Shown here one piece after another: positions 35,592-44,097 of a stretch of DNA of 64,000 nt; position 1 is the first letter of the stretch, and every line of letters starts with the position of its first letter. The notes under the pieces were generated by a model that worked only from the letters and a program-made list of their open reading frames with translations, did not search any database and was not told where the DNA came from. The stretch comes from JAGNLM01 sp964439835. Its GTDB lineage: Bacteria > Pseudomonadota > Gammaproteobacteria > JAABTG01. Where the stretch lies: assembly GCA_964439835.1 (NCBI GenBank), contig CAYTPQ010000003.1:62001-126000 (forward strand), written 5' to 3'. Position numbers and translations under genes: made by a program.

Positions 35592-36281
35592 ATGCTGGAA
35601 ATCGGCGGCTTCACCCCGCTCACCACGATCGACTTCCCCGGCCGCCTGGCCGCCGTGGTGTTCTGCCAGGGCTGCCCCTGGCGCTGCCGCTACTGCCAGA
35701 ACGCGCACCTGATCCCGGCCGCGGCCGAGGCGCCCGTGGCCTGGGAGGACGTCGTTCGTTTCCTGGAGCGCCGCGTGGGTCTGCTCGACGGGGTCGTATT
35801 CAGCGGCGGCGAGCCCACGCTGCAGGCCGGCCTCGGCGATGCCCTGCGCCAGGTCCGGACCCTCGGCCTGGCGACGGGCCTGCACACGGCCGGCCCCTAC
35901 CCGGACCGCCTCGCTGCGGTGCTGCCCCTGCTCGACTGGGTGGGGCTCGACGTCAAGGCGCCCGCGTCCGCCTACGCGGCGCTGACCGCGGGCGGAGCGC
36001 CCAGCGGGGAGCGGGCCTGGGAGAGCTTGAGCCGGCTCCTGGCGAGCGGCGTCGCCTACGAGGTGCGCACGACCGTTCACCCCGACCTGCTGACGCCGGA
36101 GGACCTCCTGAGCCTGTCGCACGAGCTCGCGGCAGCGGGCGTCACGGACTACGTTCTACAGGAGTGCGTGGACGGCCACTGCCTGGACCCCACGCTCTCG
36201 CGCCCGTCGCGGATCCCGGAGGCGGTCTCCGGGCCCCTGTCACGCCTCTTTCCCCGCTTCAGCATCCGGCGCACCGCCTGA
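35592..36281 (+). CDS. nrdG: Anaerobic ribonucleoside-triphosphate reductase activating protein
   Basis: A 229-residue radical SAM enzyme. The cluster motif CPWRCRYC (Cx3Cx2C) lies at about residues 28-35 of FCQGCPWRCRYCQNAHL. VVFSGGEPTLQ gives the SAM-binding GGE motif, and VGLDVKAP follows. The sequence starts EIGGFTPLTTIDFPGRLAAV, typical of the NrdG2-type activases. It transfers a hydrogen atom from the glycine of its partner to form the glycyl radical, here presumably Gly24 of the 55-residue ORF at 33442. No other glycyl-radical enzyme is in the window, supporting that partnership. It lacks an obvious Shine-Dalgarno and shares a 131-bp divergent gap with the transporter gene. Confidence 0.87.
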   Translation: MLEIGGFTPLTTIDFPGRLAAVVFCQGCPWRCRYCQNAHLIPAAAEAPVAWEDVVRFLERRVGLLDGVVFSGGEPTLQAGLGDALRQVRTLGLATGLHTAGPYPDRLAAVLPLLDWVGLDVKAPASAYAALTAGGAPSGERAWESLSRLLASGVAYEVRTTVHPDLLTPEDLLSLSHELAAAGVTDYVLQECVDGHCLDPTLSRPSRIPEAVSGPLSRLFPRFSIRRTA

Positions 36282-36336
36282 AGCCCGCCGGCGGTCGGGA
36301 CCTGCGGAGAGTCCCGGCCCGCCCTGGCAGCAGCGA

Positions 36337-36350
36337 TTGATGTGCATCAT
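36337..36350. promoter_or_regulatory. FNR/Anr-type site
   Basis: TTGATGTGCATCAT matches TTGAT-N4-ATCAA at 9 of 10 specified bases. Its centre is 41.5 bp before about 36385, and a -10-like TATGCT lies at 36374-36379, so the geometry is that of a class II FNR-activated promoter. The downstream gene is the flavoprotein at 36425. Confidence 0.6.
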
Positions 36351-36424
36351 CCTGTGGTATCGTTCTGTTTCTGTATGCTGTTGTGTTCTTGAAGACGGGT
36401 CCCAGAGGGCCCGCCGGAGTACCG

Positions 36425-37612
36425 ATGGACAGTACCGACCCGATCCAGTCCTCCTTCCCCCCCCTCAAGATCAGGGACCGCAATCTATTGCCCATCGTGC
36501 AGGGAGGCATGGGGGTCGGGATATCCGGGCACCGGCTCGCCGGGGCGGTCGCCCGGGAGGGTGCCGTCGGTACCATCGCGTCCGTGGAGCTCCGGCGCCT
36601 CCACCCCGACCTGATGGACCGGGTCGGCAAGGCGCGCGACCACGACGCGATCACCGCCACCAACCTGGAGGCCCTGGACCGGGAGATCCAGGGGGCGCGG
36701 GCCATTGCGGGGCCCGGCGGGTTCATCGCCGTGAACGTCATGAAGGCGGTCAAGCACTACGCCGACCTGGTCCGCCAGGCCTGCCGCAGCGGGGCCAATG
36801 CCATCGTGATGGGGGCCGGGCTACCCATGGACCTGCCTGAGCTGGTCGAGGGGCACGACGAGGTCGCCCTGATCCCGATCCTGTCCGAAGAACGGGGCGT
36901 GCGCGCGGTGCTGAAGAAGTGGATGCGCAAGGGCCGCCTGCCGGACGCGATCGTGATTGAGCACCCCCGGTACGCCGGCGGTCACCTGGGGGCCACGCGG
37001 ATCGAGGAAGTTACCGACCCGCGCTTCGACTTCGCCCGTGTCCTGGAGGCCATCCGGGAGGTGTTCAAGGGCCTTGGTCTGGCGACCGACCGCATCCCGC
37101 TCATCCCGGCCGGCGGCATCAACGCCTTCGAGCGGGTGAAGGAGCTATTCTCCTGGGGCGCGGCGGCGGTCCAGATCGGCACGCCCTTCGCCGTAACCGT
37201 AGAGGGCGATGCCCACCCCAACTTCAAGCGGGTGCTGGCCCAGGCGGGCCCCGAGGACATCGTCACCTTCATGAGCGCGGCCGGTCTGCCCGCCCGTGCG
37301 GTCCTGACGCCCTGGCTCAAGCGCTACCTGGCCCGCGAGGAGCGGATCCGGGCGCGGGCGAACCCGGAGAAGGCCCACTGCGGACGCCAGGTCGAGTGCC
37401 TGTCGTTCTGCGGCCTGAAGGACGGGGACGGGGCCGCCGGGCAGTTCTGCATCGAGACCCAACTCGCCGCCGCCCAGCGCGGCGACGTGGAGCTGGGCCT
37501 GTTCTTCCGCGGCTCGGAGAGCCTGCCGTTCGGCGAGGAGATCCGCTCCGTGCACGACCTTCTGCGCTACCTGCTCACGGGAGTCCGGCCGGGCACAGCA
37601 GCGGCGGCGTGA
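36425..37612 (+). CDS. Nitronate monooxygenase / 2-nitropropane dioxygenase-like flavoprotein
   Basis: A 395-residue FMN-dependent TIM-barrel protein. The start IVQGGMGVGISGHRLAGAVA and the later PLIPAGGINAF and GAAAVQIGTPFAVT segments are the FMN/phosphate-binding marks of this family (also shared with IMP dehydrogenase-like folds). The C-terminal part has a cysteine-rich stretch (HCGRQVECLSFCGL) not usual in simple nitronate monooxygenases. This suggests a distinct subfamily, perhaps an oxidoreductase of the enoyl-reductase/trans-2 type. ATG 36425 is preceded by GGAG. It is 143 nt downstream of nrdG with an FNR-like promoter between, so it may be induced without oxygen. Physiological substrate unknown. 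Confidence 0.75.
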   Translation: MDSTDPIQSSFPPLKIRDRNLLPIVQGGMGVGISGHRLAGAVAREGAVGTIASVELRRLHPDLMDRVGKARDHDAITATNLEALDREIQGARAIAGPGGFIAVNVMKAVKHYADLVRQACRSGANAIVMGAGLPMDLPELVEGHDEVALIPILSEERGVRAVLKKWMRKGRLPDAIVIEHPRYAGGHLGATRIEEVTDPRFDFARVLEAIREVFKGLGLATDRIPLIPAGGINAFERVKELFSWGAAAVQIGTPFAVTVEGDAHPNFKRVLAQAGPEDIVTFMSAAGLPARAVLTPWLKRYLAREERIRARANPEKAHCGRQVECLSFCGLKDGDGAAGQFCIETQLAAAQRGDVELGLFFRGSESLPFGEEIRSVHDLLRYLLTGVRPGTAAAA

Positions 37613-37619
37613 GGCGCAG

Positions 37620-38519
37620 TCAGGTCCCTGCGATCCGGTCGTAGTAGCGCCCGCGGTAGAGGAGCCGGCGGCGCGCCGGATCGGGGTCGTCGGTAAAGGC
37701 CGTGCGGGTGTGCAGCACGTTGTTGCACACCAGGCCCCACCCCGGCTCTAGGCGGGCCCGGAAGATCAGGGGCGAGTCCGACTCGAGCGACCTTCCCAGG
37801 AAGGCGACTGCCTCCTGCACGATCGGGTCGTCCTTCCAGACGATGTTGCGCTTGCGCCGCGTATAGCGCATGTGCAGCCGGCCGTCCGGCCGGACCTCGA
37901 ACACCGGTACGCTGCGCTCGGGGCGGATCGTGCCGCCCTCGTCGGCGTTGGCCGGGATGGTCATCGCGTCCGGCGACATCAGGGCGCAGACGTAGTCGGG
38001 GTTCTCGTCCCGCAGCCAGAGGTAGGCGATCTCCTGGTCCAGCAGGGCGTTCTCCCCCCCCTCCCGCGCCGCGTGCACACAGTGCAGCATCATGCCGAGC
38101 ACGGCCTGGTCGGGGGCGTTGTAGTAGCCGTCGGTGTGCCAGTCGATCGCCCGCGAGGTGTAGGGGATGTAGCCGGTGCGCGGCCCCTCGTCGGCGACGC
38201 GCAGCGGCGTGATGGCGTCCTCGTCCGCGTTCAGATTGTGGTCCAGCCGGTGGAGGCCGAGCTGCGCCCCGGCTGAGCGCAGGATGTCGCGGTCGGCGTC
38301 GTGGCCGCAGGGGCTCGCGTAGATGGCCATGTTCGCCCGTCGGCAGCGGTCCACGAGCGCCGCGTGCTCTGCGGCCGAGAGGCGGCGCGGGTCCCGGACC
38401 TCCACCACCAGTTCCTCGAGGCGAGCCGGGTACGCGGCGAGCCGGGCATCCCGCCAGACCCGGTAGGCCCGGTCGTCGCGCAGATCGAACGGCCCGCCTT
38501 CGGCATGGGCAGTGGTCAT
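37620..38519 (-). CDS. TauD/TfdA-like Fe(II)/2-oxoglutarate dioxygenase
   Basis: A 299-residue protein. WHTDGYYN provides the HxD pair and VCNNVLHTRTAF the distal histidine of the 2-His-1-carboxylate iron site. The arginine-rich RRRLLYRGRYYDR end holds the 2-oxoglutarate-binding arginine. The layout resembles the gamma-butyrobetaine-hydroxylase/TauD superfamily. It needs O2, Fe(II) and 2-oxoglutarate, a contrast with the anaerobic genes to its left. The stop is 8 nt from the convergent flavoprotein gene. Its start is 7 nt downstream of the stop of the radical SAM gene on the same strand, so those two may be cotranscribed. Substrate unknown. Confidence 0.8.
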   Translation of the reverse strand: MTTAHAEGGPFDLRDDRAYRVWRDARLAAYPARLEELVVEVRDPRRLSAAEHAALVDRCRRANMAIYASPCGHDADRDILRSAGAQLGLHRLDHNLNADEDAITPLRVADEGPRTGYIPYTSRAIDWHTDGYYNAPDQAVLGMMLHCVHAAREGGENALLDQEIAYLWLRDENPDYVCALMSPDAMTIPANADEGGTIRPERSVPVFEVRPDGRLHMRYTRRKRNIVWKDDPIVQEAVAFLGRSLESDSPLIFRARLEPGWGLVCNNVLHTRTAFTDDPDPARRRLLYRGRYYDRIAGT

Positions 38520-38526
38520 GGTCTCC

Positions 38527-39498
38527 TCACTGGGCAGCGACGCGGACGGCGGGTCTGGCCGTCGGACGCGACGTCCAGCCCGAGGCAGGTTGCGGCGCCG
38601 CGGGTACGCAGCGCCGGGCCAGCTCGCCCTCGATGGCGTTCAGGACGCGCCACTTGAGGGCGCACCAGTCGGGCGCCAGCAACACGGCGCGGGGCGCCGT
38701 GCCGGTCAAGCGATGGAACTCGACCCTGGGCGGCGTCGCCTCCACCAGGTCGCACGCCGTGTGTACGTACTCCTCGAGTGTGAGGGGCTGGTAGCCGCCT
38801 CGCCGCCACTCGGCCGCGAGTCGCGTGCCCCGCACCACGTGCAGGGGGTGCAGCTTGAGGCCGTCCACCCCCAGGTCGACGACCCGCTCCAGGCTCACCC
38901 GGCTGTGCCAGGACGACTCGCCGGGCAGCCCCACGATCAGATGGGTGCAGAGGGACAGGCCGCGGGCACGCACCGCCAGGGCCGCCGCCCGGTACTCCGC
39001 GAAGCCGTGACCCCGGTTGACCCGGCGCAGGGTCTCGTCGAAGGCGGACTGAAGACCGAGCTCCACCCAGACCTCCCGGCCTGAGTCCCGGTAGCCGGCC
39101 AGCAGATCGAGCACTGCGGCGTCGACGCAGTCCGGCCGGGTCCCCACCGCGAGACCGACCACGTCGGGCTCGGCAAGGGCCTCGCGGTAGATCCGGTCGA
39201 GGTGGTCGAGCTCGCCATAGGTGTTCGTGTAGGCCTGAAAGTACGCGATGAAGCGTCGTGCGCCCGTCCGCCGGCGGATGACCGCGCGGCCTGCCGCGAT
39301 CTGGCCCGCGACAGTCAGGGGCTCGCGCCCGTTGGGGCTGAAGGAGGCGTTGTTACAGAACGTGCAGCCACCGCGTCCCCGGCTCCCATCCCGGTTCGGG
39401 CAGGTGAACCCGGCGTCGATGGCCACCTTGTGGACCCGCTCGCCATACCGACGCAGGAGGGCCTGGCCGAAGGTGTTGACGTGGTGGGCGAGCGTCAT
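38527..39498 (-). CDS. Radical SAM protein, YhcC-like (TIGR01212 type)
   Basis: A 323-residue radical SAM enzyme. The cluster motif is spaced widely: CPNRDGSRGRGGCTFC (C-x11-C-x2-C). The start NTFGQALLRRYGERVHKVAI and the later YFQAYTNTY and VGLAVGTRPDC segments are marks of the YhcC family. ATG 39498 was chosen, giving the usual ~310-320 length; 19 codons lie open upstream. The protein is cytoplasmic. A substrate has not been established for this family. The next gene on the same strand, the TauD-like oxygenase, starts 7 nt after its stop. Upstream lies the OmpA gene with its terminator, so this gene should have its own promoter. Confidence 0.87.
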   Translation of the reverse strand: MTLAHHVNTFGQALLRRYGERVHKVAIDAGFTCPNRDGSRGRGGCTFCNNASFSPNGREPLTVAGQIAAGRAVIRRRTGARRFIAYFQAYTNTYGELDHLDRIYREALAEPDVVGLAVGTRPDCVDAAVLDLLAGYRDSGREVWVELGLQSAFDETLRRVNRGHGFAEYRAAALAVRARGLSLCTHLIVGLPGESSWHSRVSLERVVDLGVDGLKLHPLHVVRGTRLAAEWRRGGYQPLTLEEYVHTACDLVEATPPRVEFHRLTGTAPRAVLLAPDWCALKWRVLNAIEGELARRCVPAAPQPASGWTSRPTARPAVRVAAQ

Positions 39499-39621
39499 AG
39501 GGAGGGGGTCTCGGTCGACCCCGGCCGGGGTCACGGTGAGCGCCACCCGGCGCACTTTCCGATTCTAGCGGTCCGGGCCCCGGTGTGCCCATTGACGGCG
39601 ATCAACGCGCTCCAAACGCAA

Positions 39622-39651
39622 GGACCCCGCCTGGTCACCCAGGCGGGGTCC
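39622..39651 (-). terminator. Terminator hairpin after the OmpA-family gene
   Basis: Perfect 13-bp stem GGACCCCGCCTGG / CCAGGCGGGGTCC with a 4-nt loop, 31 nt beyond the OmpA stop on the minus strand. The following tract (TTGCGTTTGG) is only moderately T-rich, so intrinsic termination is likely but not ideal. Confidence 0.75.
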
Positions 39652-39681
39652 TCAACGACTACTGCTGGGCGGCGTGGCCGG

Positions 39682-40251
39682 TTACTTCATGATGACCGCG
39701 TCGACGTCGACCTCGGCACGGCGGTTCTTGGCGCGGCCTTCGGCGGTCTTGTTCGACGCCACCGGCTGCGACTCGCCGAAGCTCTTGGTGGTGACCTTGG
39801 AGGCCGGCACGCCCCTGGACACCAGGTAATCCTTAACGGTGTCCGCACGGCGCTGACCAAGCGCCATGTTGTAGGCCTCGGTGCCGATGCTGTCCGTGTG
39901 GCCGCTCACGGTGATCATGGTCAGCTCCGCGCCCTTCATGCGGGCCAGCAGGTCATCCAGCACCTGCTTGCCGGCCGGCTTGAGCTGGTACTTGTCGAAG
40001 TCGAAGTGCGTGGCACCCTCCAGGACCGCCTTGTCCTTGTACTTCTCGGCCTTCTTCTGCTCGGCGACCTTCTCGCACTCCGGGTAGGCATCCTTCTGGC
40101 GGTAGACGCTCTTCACACACTCGCCGAAGGTGTCCTTCGCCGGCTTGCCGTACGTGTCGTACATATACCCCGGCTTCTCCTGCGCGGACGCAGTACCTAC
40201 GGCCAGCATGGAAGCGGCCAGTACGCTGATCGCCATCAGATGTTTATGCAT
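39682..40251 (-). CDS. OmpA-family outer membrane/peptidoglycan-binding protein
   Basis: A 189-residue exported protein. The signal peptide ends near SASA or TASAQE (residues ~20-24). The C-terminal OmpA/MotB domain (residues ~80-185) carries the peptidoglycan contact region VSGHTDSIGTEAYNMALGQRR, with the usual Asp and Arg. The middle part holds two cysteines (GECVKSVY and YPECEK) that could form a disulfide and a lysine/glutamate-rich linker, but no beta-barrel is present. It is probably a periplasmic or lipid-free wall-binding protein. GGAG precedes the ATG. A 195-nt AT-richer leader lies upstream. Base composition is lower in GC than its neighbours, as is usual for highly expressed envelope genes. 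Confidence 0.88.
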   Translation of the reverse strand: MHKHLMAISVLAASMLAVGTASAQEKPGYMYDTYGKPAKDTFGECVKSVYRQKDAYPECEKVAEQKKAEKYKDKAVLEGATHFDFDKYQLKPAGKQVLDDLLARMKGAELTMITVSGHTDSIGTEAYNMALGQRRADTVKDYLVSRGVPASKVTTKSFGESQPVASNKTAEGRAKNRRAEVDVDAVIMK

Positions 40252-40454
40252 TGGTATGCTCCGTTCCCAGATTTAGAAAACTCTCACCACCGGAAGAAGC
40301 CGTCGTCGCCTGTCAACCCGCCCACGCACGACTCCCCAGGCCCAACCCCGATTGGCGGCCTGAGGCCCCCCGACAACTCCGATAGTGTGACTACCGGCGT
40401 AAAGGATATACAGCTTCCAGCCTTCAGGCAAGCTTAGCGCTGTAAGTTAACACG

Positions 40455-41834
40455 TCAGGTGTCTTCAAGTCCACCCGCAGGTTTGAACAGGGCGGGGTCG
40501 AGCTGGTGACGCCGCAGCAGCTTGTAGAAGTCCGTTCGGTTCCGATCCGCCAGCCGGGCGGCGTGGCTGACATTGCCCCGGGTGATCTTGAGCAAGCGGA
40601 TCAGGTACTCGCGCTCGAAGTCGGTGCGCGCCTCCTCCAGCGACGGAAACTCCGCAGGCTGCGATCGCAGGGCCCGCTGCACCAGCGTGGCGGAGATCAG
40701 CGGTGTCGTGGAGAGTGCGAAGGCCTGCTCGACGACATTCGCCAGCTGTCGGACGTTGCCGGGCCAGGGTGCCGCCACCAGCAGCTCCATGGCGTCCGGG
40801 GCGAAACCGTCGACCTGCTTGCGGCTGGTGGCCCGCAGTCGCCCCAGGAAGTGAGAGGCCAGCAGCGGGATGTCCTCCCGCCGCTGGGCGAGGGAGGGGA
40901 TGTCCAGGACCACCACGTTCAGCCGGTAGTAGAGGTCTTCCCGGAAACGACCCGACCGGACCTCCTGTTCCAGGTCACGGTGAGTGGCGGAGATCACCCG
41001 CACGTCCACGGGAAATGATCGGGTGCTGCCGACGGGACGCACCTGCCGGTCCTGGAGTACCCGCAGGAGTTTGACCTGCAGCGAGGCCGGCATGTCTCCG
41101 ATCTCGTCCAGGAAGATCGTCCCCCCGTGGGCGGCCTGGAACAGCCCGGGCGTGTCGCGGACCGCGCCCGTGAAGGCACCCTTGGCGTAGCCGAAGAGCT
41201 CCGACTCCATCAGGGGCTCGGGGATGGCGGCGCAATTGAAAGCGACGAAGGGGCGTTCGCGCCGCTCGCTCGCCTGGTGGATCGCCTTGGCCAGCAGCTC
41301 CTTGCCGGTCCCGCTGGCGCCGCGGATCAGGACGCTCGCGCCGCTGTCGGCCACCAGTCGGGCCTGACACAGCAGCTCTTCCATGGCCGGGCTGCAGGTG
41401 ACGACCTCGCGACGCCAGGCCTGGGCCTCGTCACAAGGGGCGGCCTCCTGCCCCGCCACGCCACTCACCCGGACCGCGCGCTCGACCTGCTCGATCACCT
41501 CGCGCCCCTCGAAGGGCTTGGTGAGGAAGGCGAATACGCCACCACGGGTGGCTGCGACCGCGTCGGGGATGGTGCCGTGGGCAGTGAGCATGAGCACGGG
41601 CAACGCAGGGCGTCGCTGCCGGATCGCCTCGAACAGCTCCAGACCGTCCATCCCCTCCATGCGCAGGTCGGTGACAACAGCTTGGGGGCGGTCGACCTCG
41701 AGCCGGCCGAGGGCCTCCGCCCCGCTGCCGGCGCTGACCGTCTCGAAGCCGGCGGCCCGCAGCCGCAATTCCAGCAGCTTCAGGACGTCCGGGTCGTCAT
41801 CGACTAGGAGGACTCTGCCCTTGCTCCGGCTCAT
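40455..41834 (-). CDS. glrR: Sigma-54-dependent response regulator, GlrR-like
   Basis: A 459-residue NtrC-type regulator. The receiver domain holds VDDD at 11-14, the phospho-acceptor Asp56 (VVTDLRM) and the conserved Lys in FLTKPF. The AAA+ domain (residues ~145-380) has GASGTGKE (Walker A), GAFTGA (sigma-54 contact) and LDEIGDM (Walker B). A Fis-type HTH at the end (NVSHAARLADRNRTDFYKLL) binds enhancer DNA. Order and overlaps with the two upstream genes match glrK-qseG-glrR (qseE-qseG-qseF) of enterobacteria, where GlrR activates sigma-54 promoters of envelope-stress genes and the small RNA glmY. No glmY-like gene is seen nearby. The start overlaps the lipoprotein gene by 38 nt. Confidence 0.9.
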   Translation of the reverse strand: MSRSKGRVLLVDDDPDVLKLLELRLRAAGFETVSAGSGAEALGRLEVDRPQAVVTDLRMEGMDGLELFEAIRQRRPALPVLMLTAHGTIPDAVAATRGGVFAFLTKPFEGREVIEQVERAVRVSGVAGQEAAPCDEAQAWRREVVTCSPAMEELLCQARLVADSGASVLIRGASGTGKELLAKAIHQASERRERPFVAFNCAAIPEPLMESELFGYAKGAFTGAVRDTPGLFQAAHGGTIFLDEIGDMPASLQVKLLRVLQDRQVRPVGSTRSFPVDVRVISATHRDLEQEVRSGRFREDLYYRLNVVVLDIPSLAQRREDIPLLASHFLGRLRATSRKQVDGFAPDAMELLVAAPWPGNVRQLANVVEQAFALSTTPLISATLVQRALRSQPAEFPSLEEARTDFEREYLIRLLKITRGNVSHAARLADRNRTDFYKLLRRHQLDPALFKPAGGLEDT

Positions 41835-42492
41835 CGGGAGGACGTACCGACACGGGGGCGCCGCGACGCGACTCCAGGGTGCTCTCGATCTTGCGCAGCT
41901 CCTCCAGCTGGCGCTGGCGGGTTGCGGCCTCGCTTTGCTCGCGCGCGAGGGCGCGCTGCAGAGACAGCACGCGCTGCTCCAGGTCGCGGCCGTGCGCGAG
42001 TGACTGCTTCAGGTCCCGTTCGAGCCCCGCGATCCGCTGGCGCCTCTCCTTCTGGTCCTCCAGCGCCGCGTTCAGGCGGTACTCCCGATCGATTGCGGCG
42101 GACAGCAGGACCTCGAGGAGCTGGCAAAGATCGCGAACCCCGGCGTCCACCGCCTCGGACCGCTGCCCCTGCAGCAGCGTCAGGGCTCGGCGCTCGTCCT
42201 CGGCCGGGCCACCCGGCATCGCGAGCAGGAGGGCGAGCTGCATCCGGTGCGTTGGGCTAGGGTCCGCCGCGTAGGCAGCCCGGCGGCGCTCGAGCTCGCG
42301 AGCGAGCTCCGCCTTGGGGAGCCCACGCACGCGGCTGAAGTAGGCCAGCGCGTGGGCCACGTCGGCGGTGCAGACGTCGGGCGCCGGGCCGGCGGGGGAC
42401 CCGGAGGACAGACCCGGCGCGGGGCCCGATACGCAGCCCCCCAGGGCGGACAGGGCCGCGAATCCAACAAGGAGGCGAAGCGCGGGTCTCAT
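41797..42492 (-). CDS. qseG: QseG-like outer-membrane lipoprotein
   Basis: A 231-residue lipoprotein. The signal ends in LGGC with the acylated cysteine at position 20. A low-complexity Pro/Ser/Gly linker follows, then two cysteines (VCTADVAHALAYFSRVR and LCQLLEVL), a ~70-residue coiled coil (LEDQKERRQRIAGLERDLKQ and onward) and a proline-rich tail. E. coli QseG/YfhG sits between the kinase and the regulator and links the kinase to the outer membrane. Here the same position, size and lipobox make the assignment by context, since direct sequence similarity is weak. The start overlaps the kinase stop by 4 nt, and the end overlaps glrR by 38 nt, so the genes are translationally coupled. Confidence 0.78.
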   Translation of the reverse strand: MRPALRLLVGFAALSALGGCVSGPAPGLSSGSPAGPAPDVCTADVAHALAYFSRVRGLPKAELARELERRRAAYAADPSPTHRMQLALLLAMPGGPAEDERRALTLLQGQRSEAVDAGVRDLCQLLEVLLSAAIDREYRLNAALEDQKERRQRIAGLERDLKQSLAHGRDLEQRVLSLQRALAREQSEAATRQRQLEELRKIESTLESRRGAPVSVRPPDEPEQGQSPPSR

Positions 42493-43952
42493 GGCGCCCT
42501 GGCGGTGACGAGTGCGGAAGGCAGTGTGACCCGGAAGTGGGTCCCGGGGCCAGCGTCGTCAATGATGCGGATTTCCCCGCCGTGTGCAATGGCGCACTCG
42601 CGGGCGATGGCCAGGCCGAGGCCGGTCCCCTGGACCGGCCCACCCGGCTGGATGCGGCCCTGATAGAACGGATCGAAGACCCGCGATCGGTCCGCGACCG
42701 GAATGCCGGGGCCTTCGTCCTGGACCTCCAGGCCCACGCCGTCCTGGTCCTCGCTCAGGCGGACGTCGATTCGGCCGCCCTTCGGCGAGTACTTGACCGC
42801 GTTGGAGACCAGGTTGTCCAGCAGGGCCCGCAGCCGGGCCCGGTCGCCCTGCAGCGTGATCGGCTCGACGGCCAGGCGAAAGCGCAGCCCCCGGGCGAGC
42901 GCGCCGACCCGGTGGTCGGTCACGACCGCGCGGGCGAGCTGGTCCAGGCGCACCGGCTCGCGCCGGACCTCTGCGCTGCGCACCTCCGGCAAGCGGCTGA
43001 AGGCGAGCAGGTCCTCAATCAGCTTCTGCAGGCGCAGGGCGTTGTTGTGCAGGATCTCTGTCACCTCCCGTTGCTGCTCGTTCAGCGGGCCCACCACCTG
43101 CTCGGCCAGCAGCTCGGCCCCTTCGCGCAGTGCCGTGAGAGGGGTCTTGAGCTCGTGGGAGACGTGGCGCAGGAAGGACTTCTTCTCCTCCTCCAGCTCG
43201 AGTAGCCGCGTGCGCAACCATTCGAGCCGCTCCCCGAGGGTTTCCAGGTCCCGGGGCCCGCGGACCTGAACCGGGGCGTAAAGCTCGCCGTCACCGAGCA
43301 GGCGAATCGCGTGGTCGAGCTGACCGAGCGGACGCGCGATCAGGAACAGGAACAGGCCGGCCAAGGCCACCACCAGAGGCACCACGCCAAGGGCCTGCCA
43401 GACCAGGAACTGCTGGGCCTGACCCGCCATCTCCCGCAGCACCTCGACACCGTGGCCGACGCCGGCGTTGGCCTCGGCCAGGATCCGGCGAGCCAGCTCC
43501 GCGAGGTGCACGAACTCGCCCACCGCGGCTTCGGACCGGCTGGGGTCCAGCTCCTGCCCGCGCAGGGTCTCGAACAGGCGGCGCTCGCGCTCGGCCAGCT
43601 CCTGCAAGCGCAGGCGGGCCTCGGCGTCGTCCTCCAGCGCCAGCATGTAGGTGACGGTGCCCTGGAGCTCGGCGTGCGTCTTGTCGTAGGCCGCCAGCCG
43701 CGATTCGTCCTTCAGGACCAGATACTGGCGGACGTTGCGCTCCATGCCGGTCAACTCGTCGACCAGGTTCCTGCCGCCGTGGGTGAGCTGGACGGTCCGG
43801 TAGACGGCGTCCTCGCTCTGGCGTGCCAGCCGCTCGACCTGCAGCGAAGCGAGCAGGATGGCCGCCAGCAGCGGCAGCGCCACCGCCAGGAAGCCGACCA
43901 GGACCAGGGTCAGGAAGGAACGCGGCCTGATGGACCGGATGACTGGCATCAT
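42489..43952 (-). CDS. glrK: Sensor histidine kinase, GlrK/QseE-like
   Basis: A 487-residue inner-membrane kinase. TM1 is at about 12-36 and TM2 at about 185-210, enclosing a ~150-residue helical periplasmic sensor. A short HAMP region follows, then the dimerisation box HVSHELKTPLTALREG with the phospho-histidine. The ATPase domain has NAVKYSP (N box), DEGPGIP (G1), FDPFYQG (F box) and GTGLGLAIA (G2). It begins MMPVIRSIRPRSFLTLVLVG. ATG 43952 was chosen; a frame open upstream would add ~100 non-conserved residues. It is first in the operon, overlapping qseG by ATGA. The signal sensed is not evident. A divergent 145-bp gap separates it from the inositol monophosphatase. Confidence 0.9.
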   Translation of the reverse strand: MMPVIRSIRPRSFLTLVLVGFLAVALPLLAAILLASLQVERLARQSEDAVYRTVQLTHGGRNLVDELTGMERNVRQYLVLKDESRLAAYDKTHAELQGTVTYMLALEDDAEARLRLQELAERERRLFETLRGQELDPSRSEAAVGEFVHLAELARRILAEANAGVGHGVEVLREMAGQAQQFLVWQALGVVPLVVALAGLFLFLIARPLGQLDHAIRLLGDGELYAPVQVRGPRDLETLGERLEWLRTRLLELEEEKKSFLRHVSHELKTPLTALREGAELLAEQVVGPLNEQQREVTEILHNNALRLQKLIEDLLAFSRLPEVRSAEVRREPVRLDQLARAVVTDHRVGALARGLRFRLAVEPITLQGDRARLRALLDNLVSNAVKYSPKGGRIDVRLSEDQDGVGLEVQDEGPGIPVADRSRVFDPFYQGRIQPGGPVQGTGLGLAIARECAIAHGGEIRIIDDAGPGTHFRVTLPSALVTARAP

Positions 43953-44097
43953 GGGTGGGGGCAAACCGCCCGTTGCGGGCGCGGCTGGGGCGTCGGGCGG
44001 ATCCAGCCACAGTATAGGGCCTCGGCGGGGCCACGGCCCGCGCGGTGCTACTATCCTCCCCAGAGTCCTCCGCAGAGGACCCCGCCGCGAGGTGACC

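Noticed and set aside
36337..36840. An ORF starting in the FNR-like site
   Set aside because: Wrong frame over the flavoprotein gene and high-GC shadow composition.
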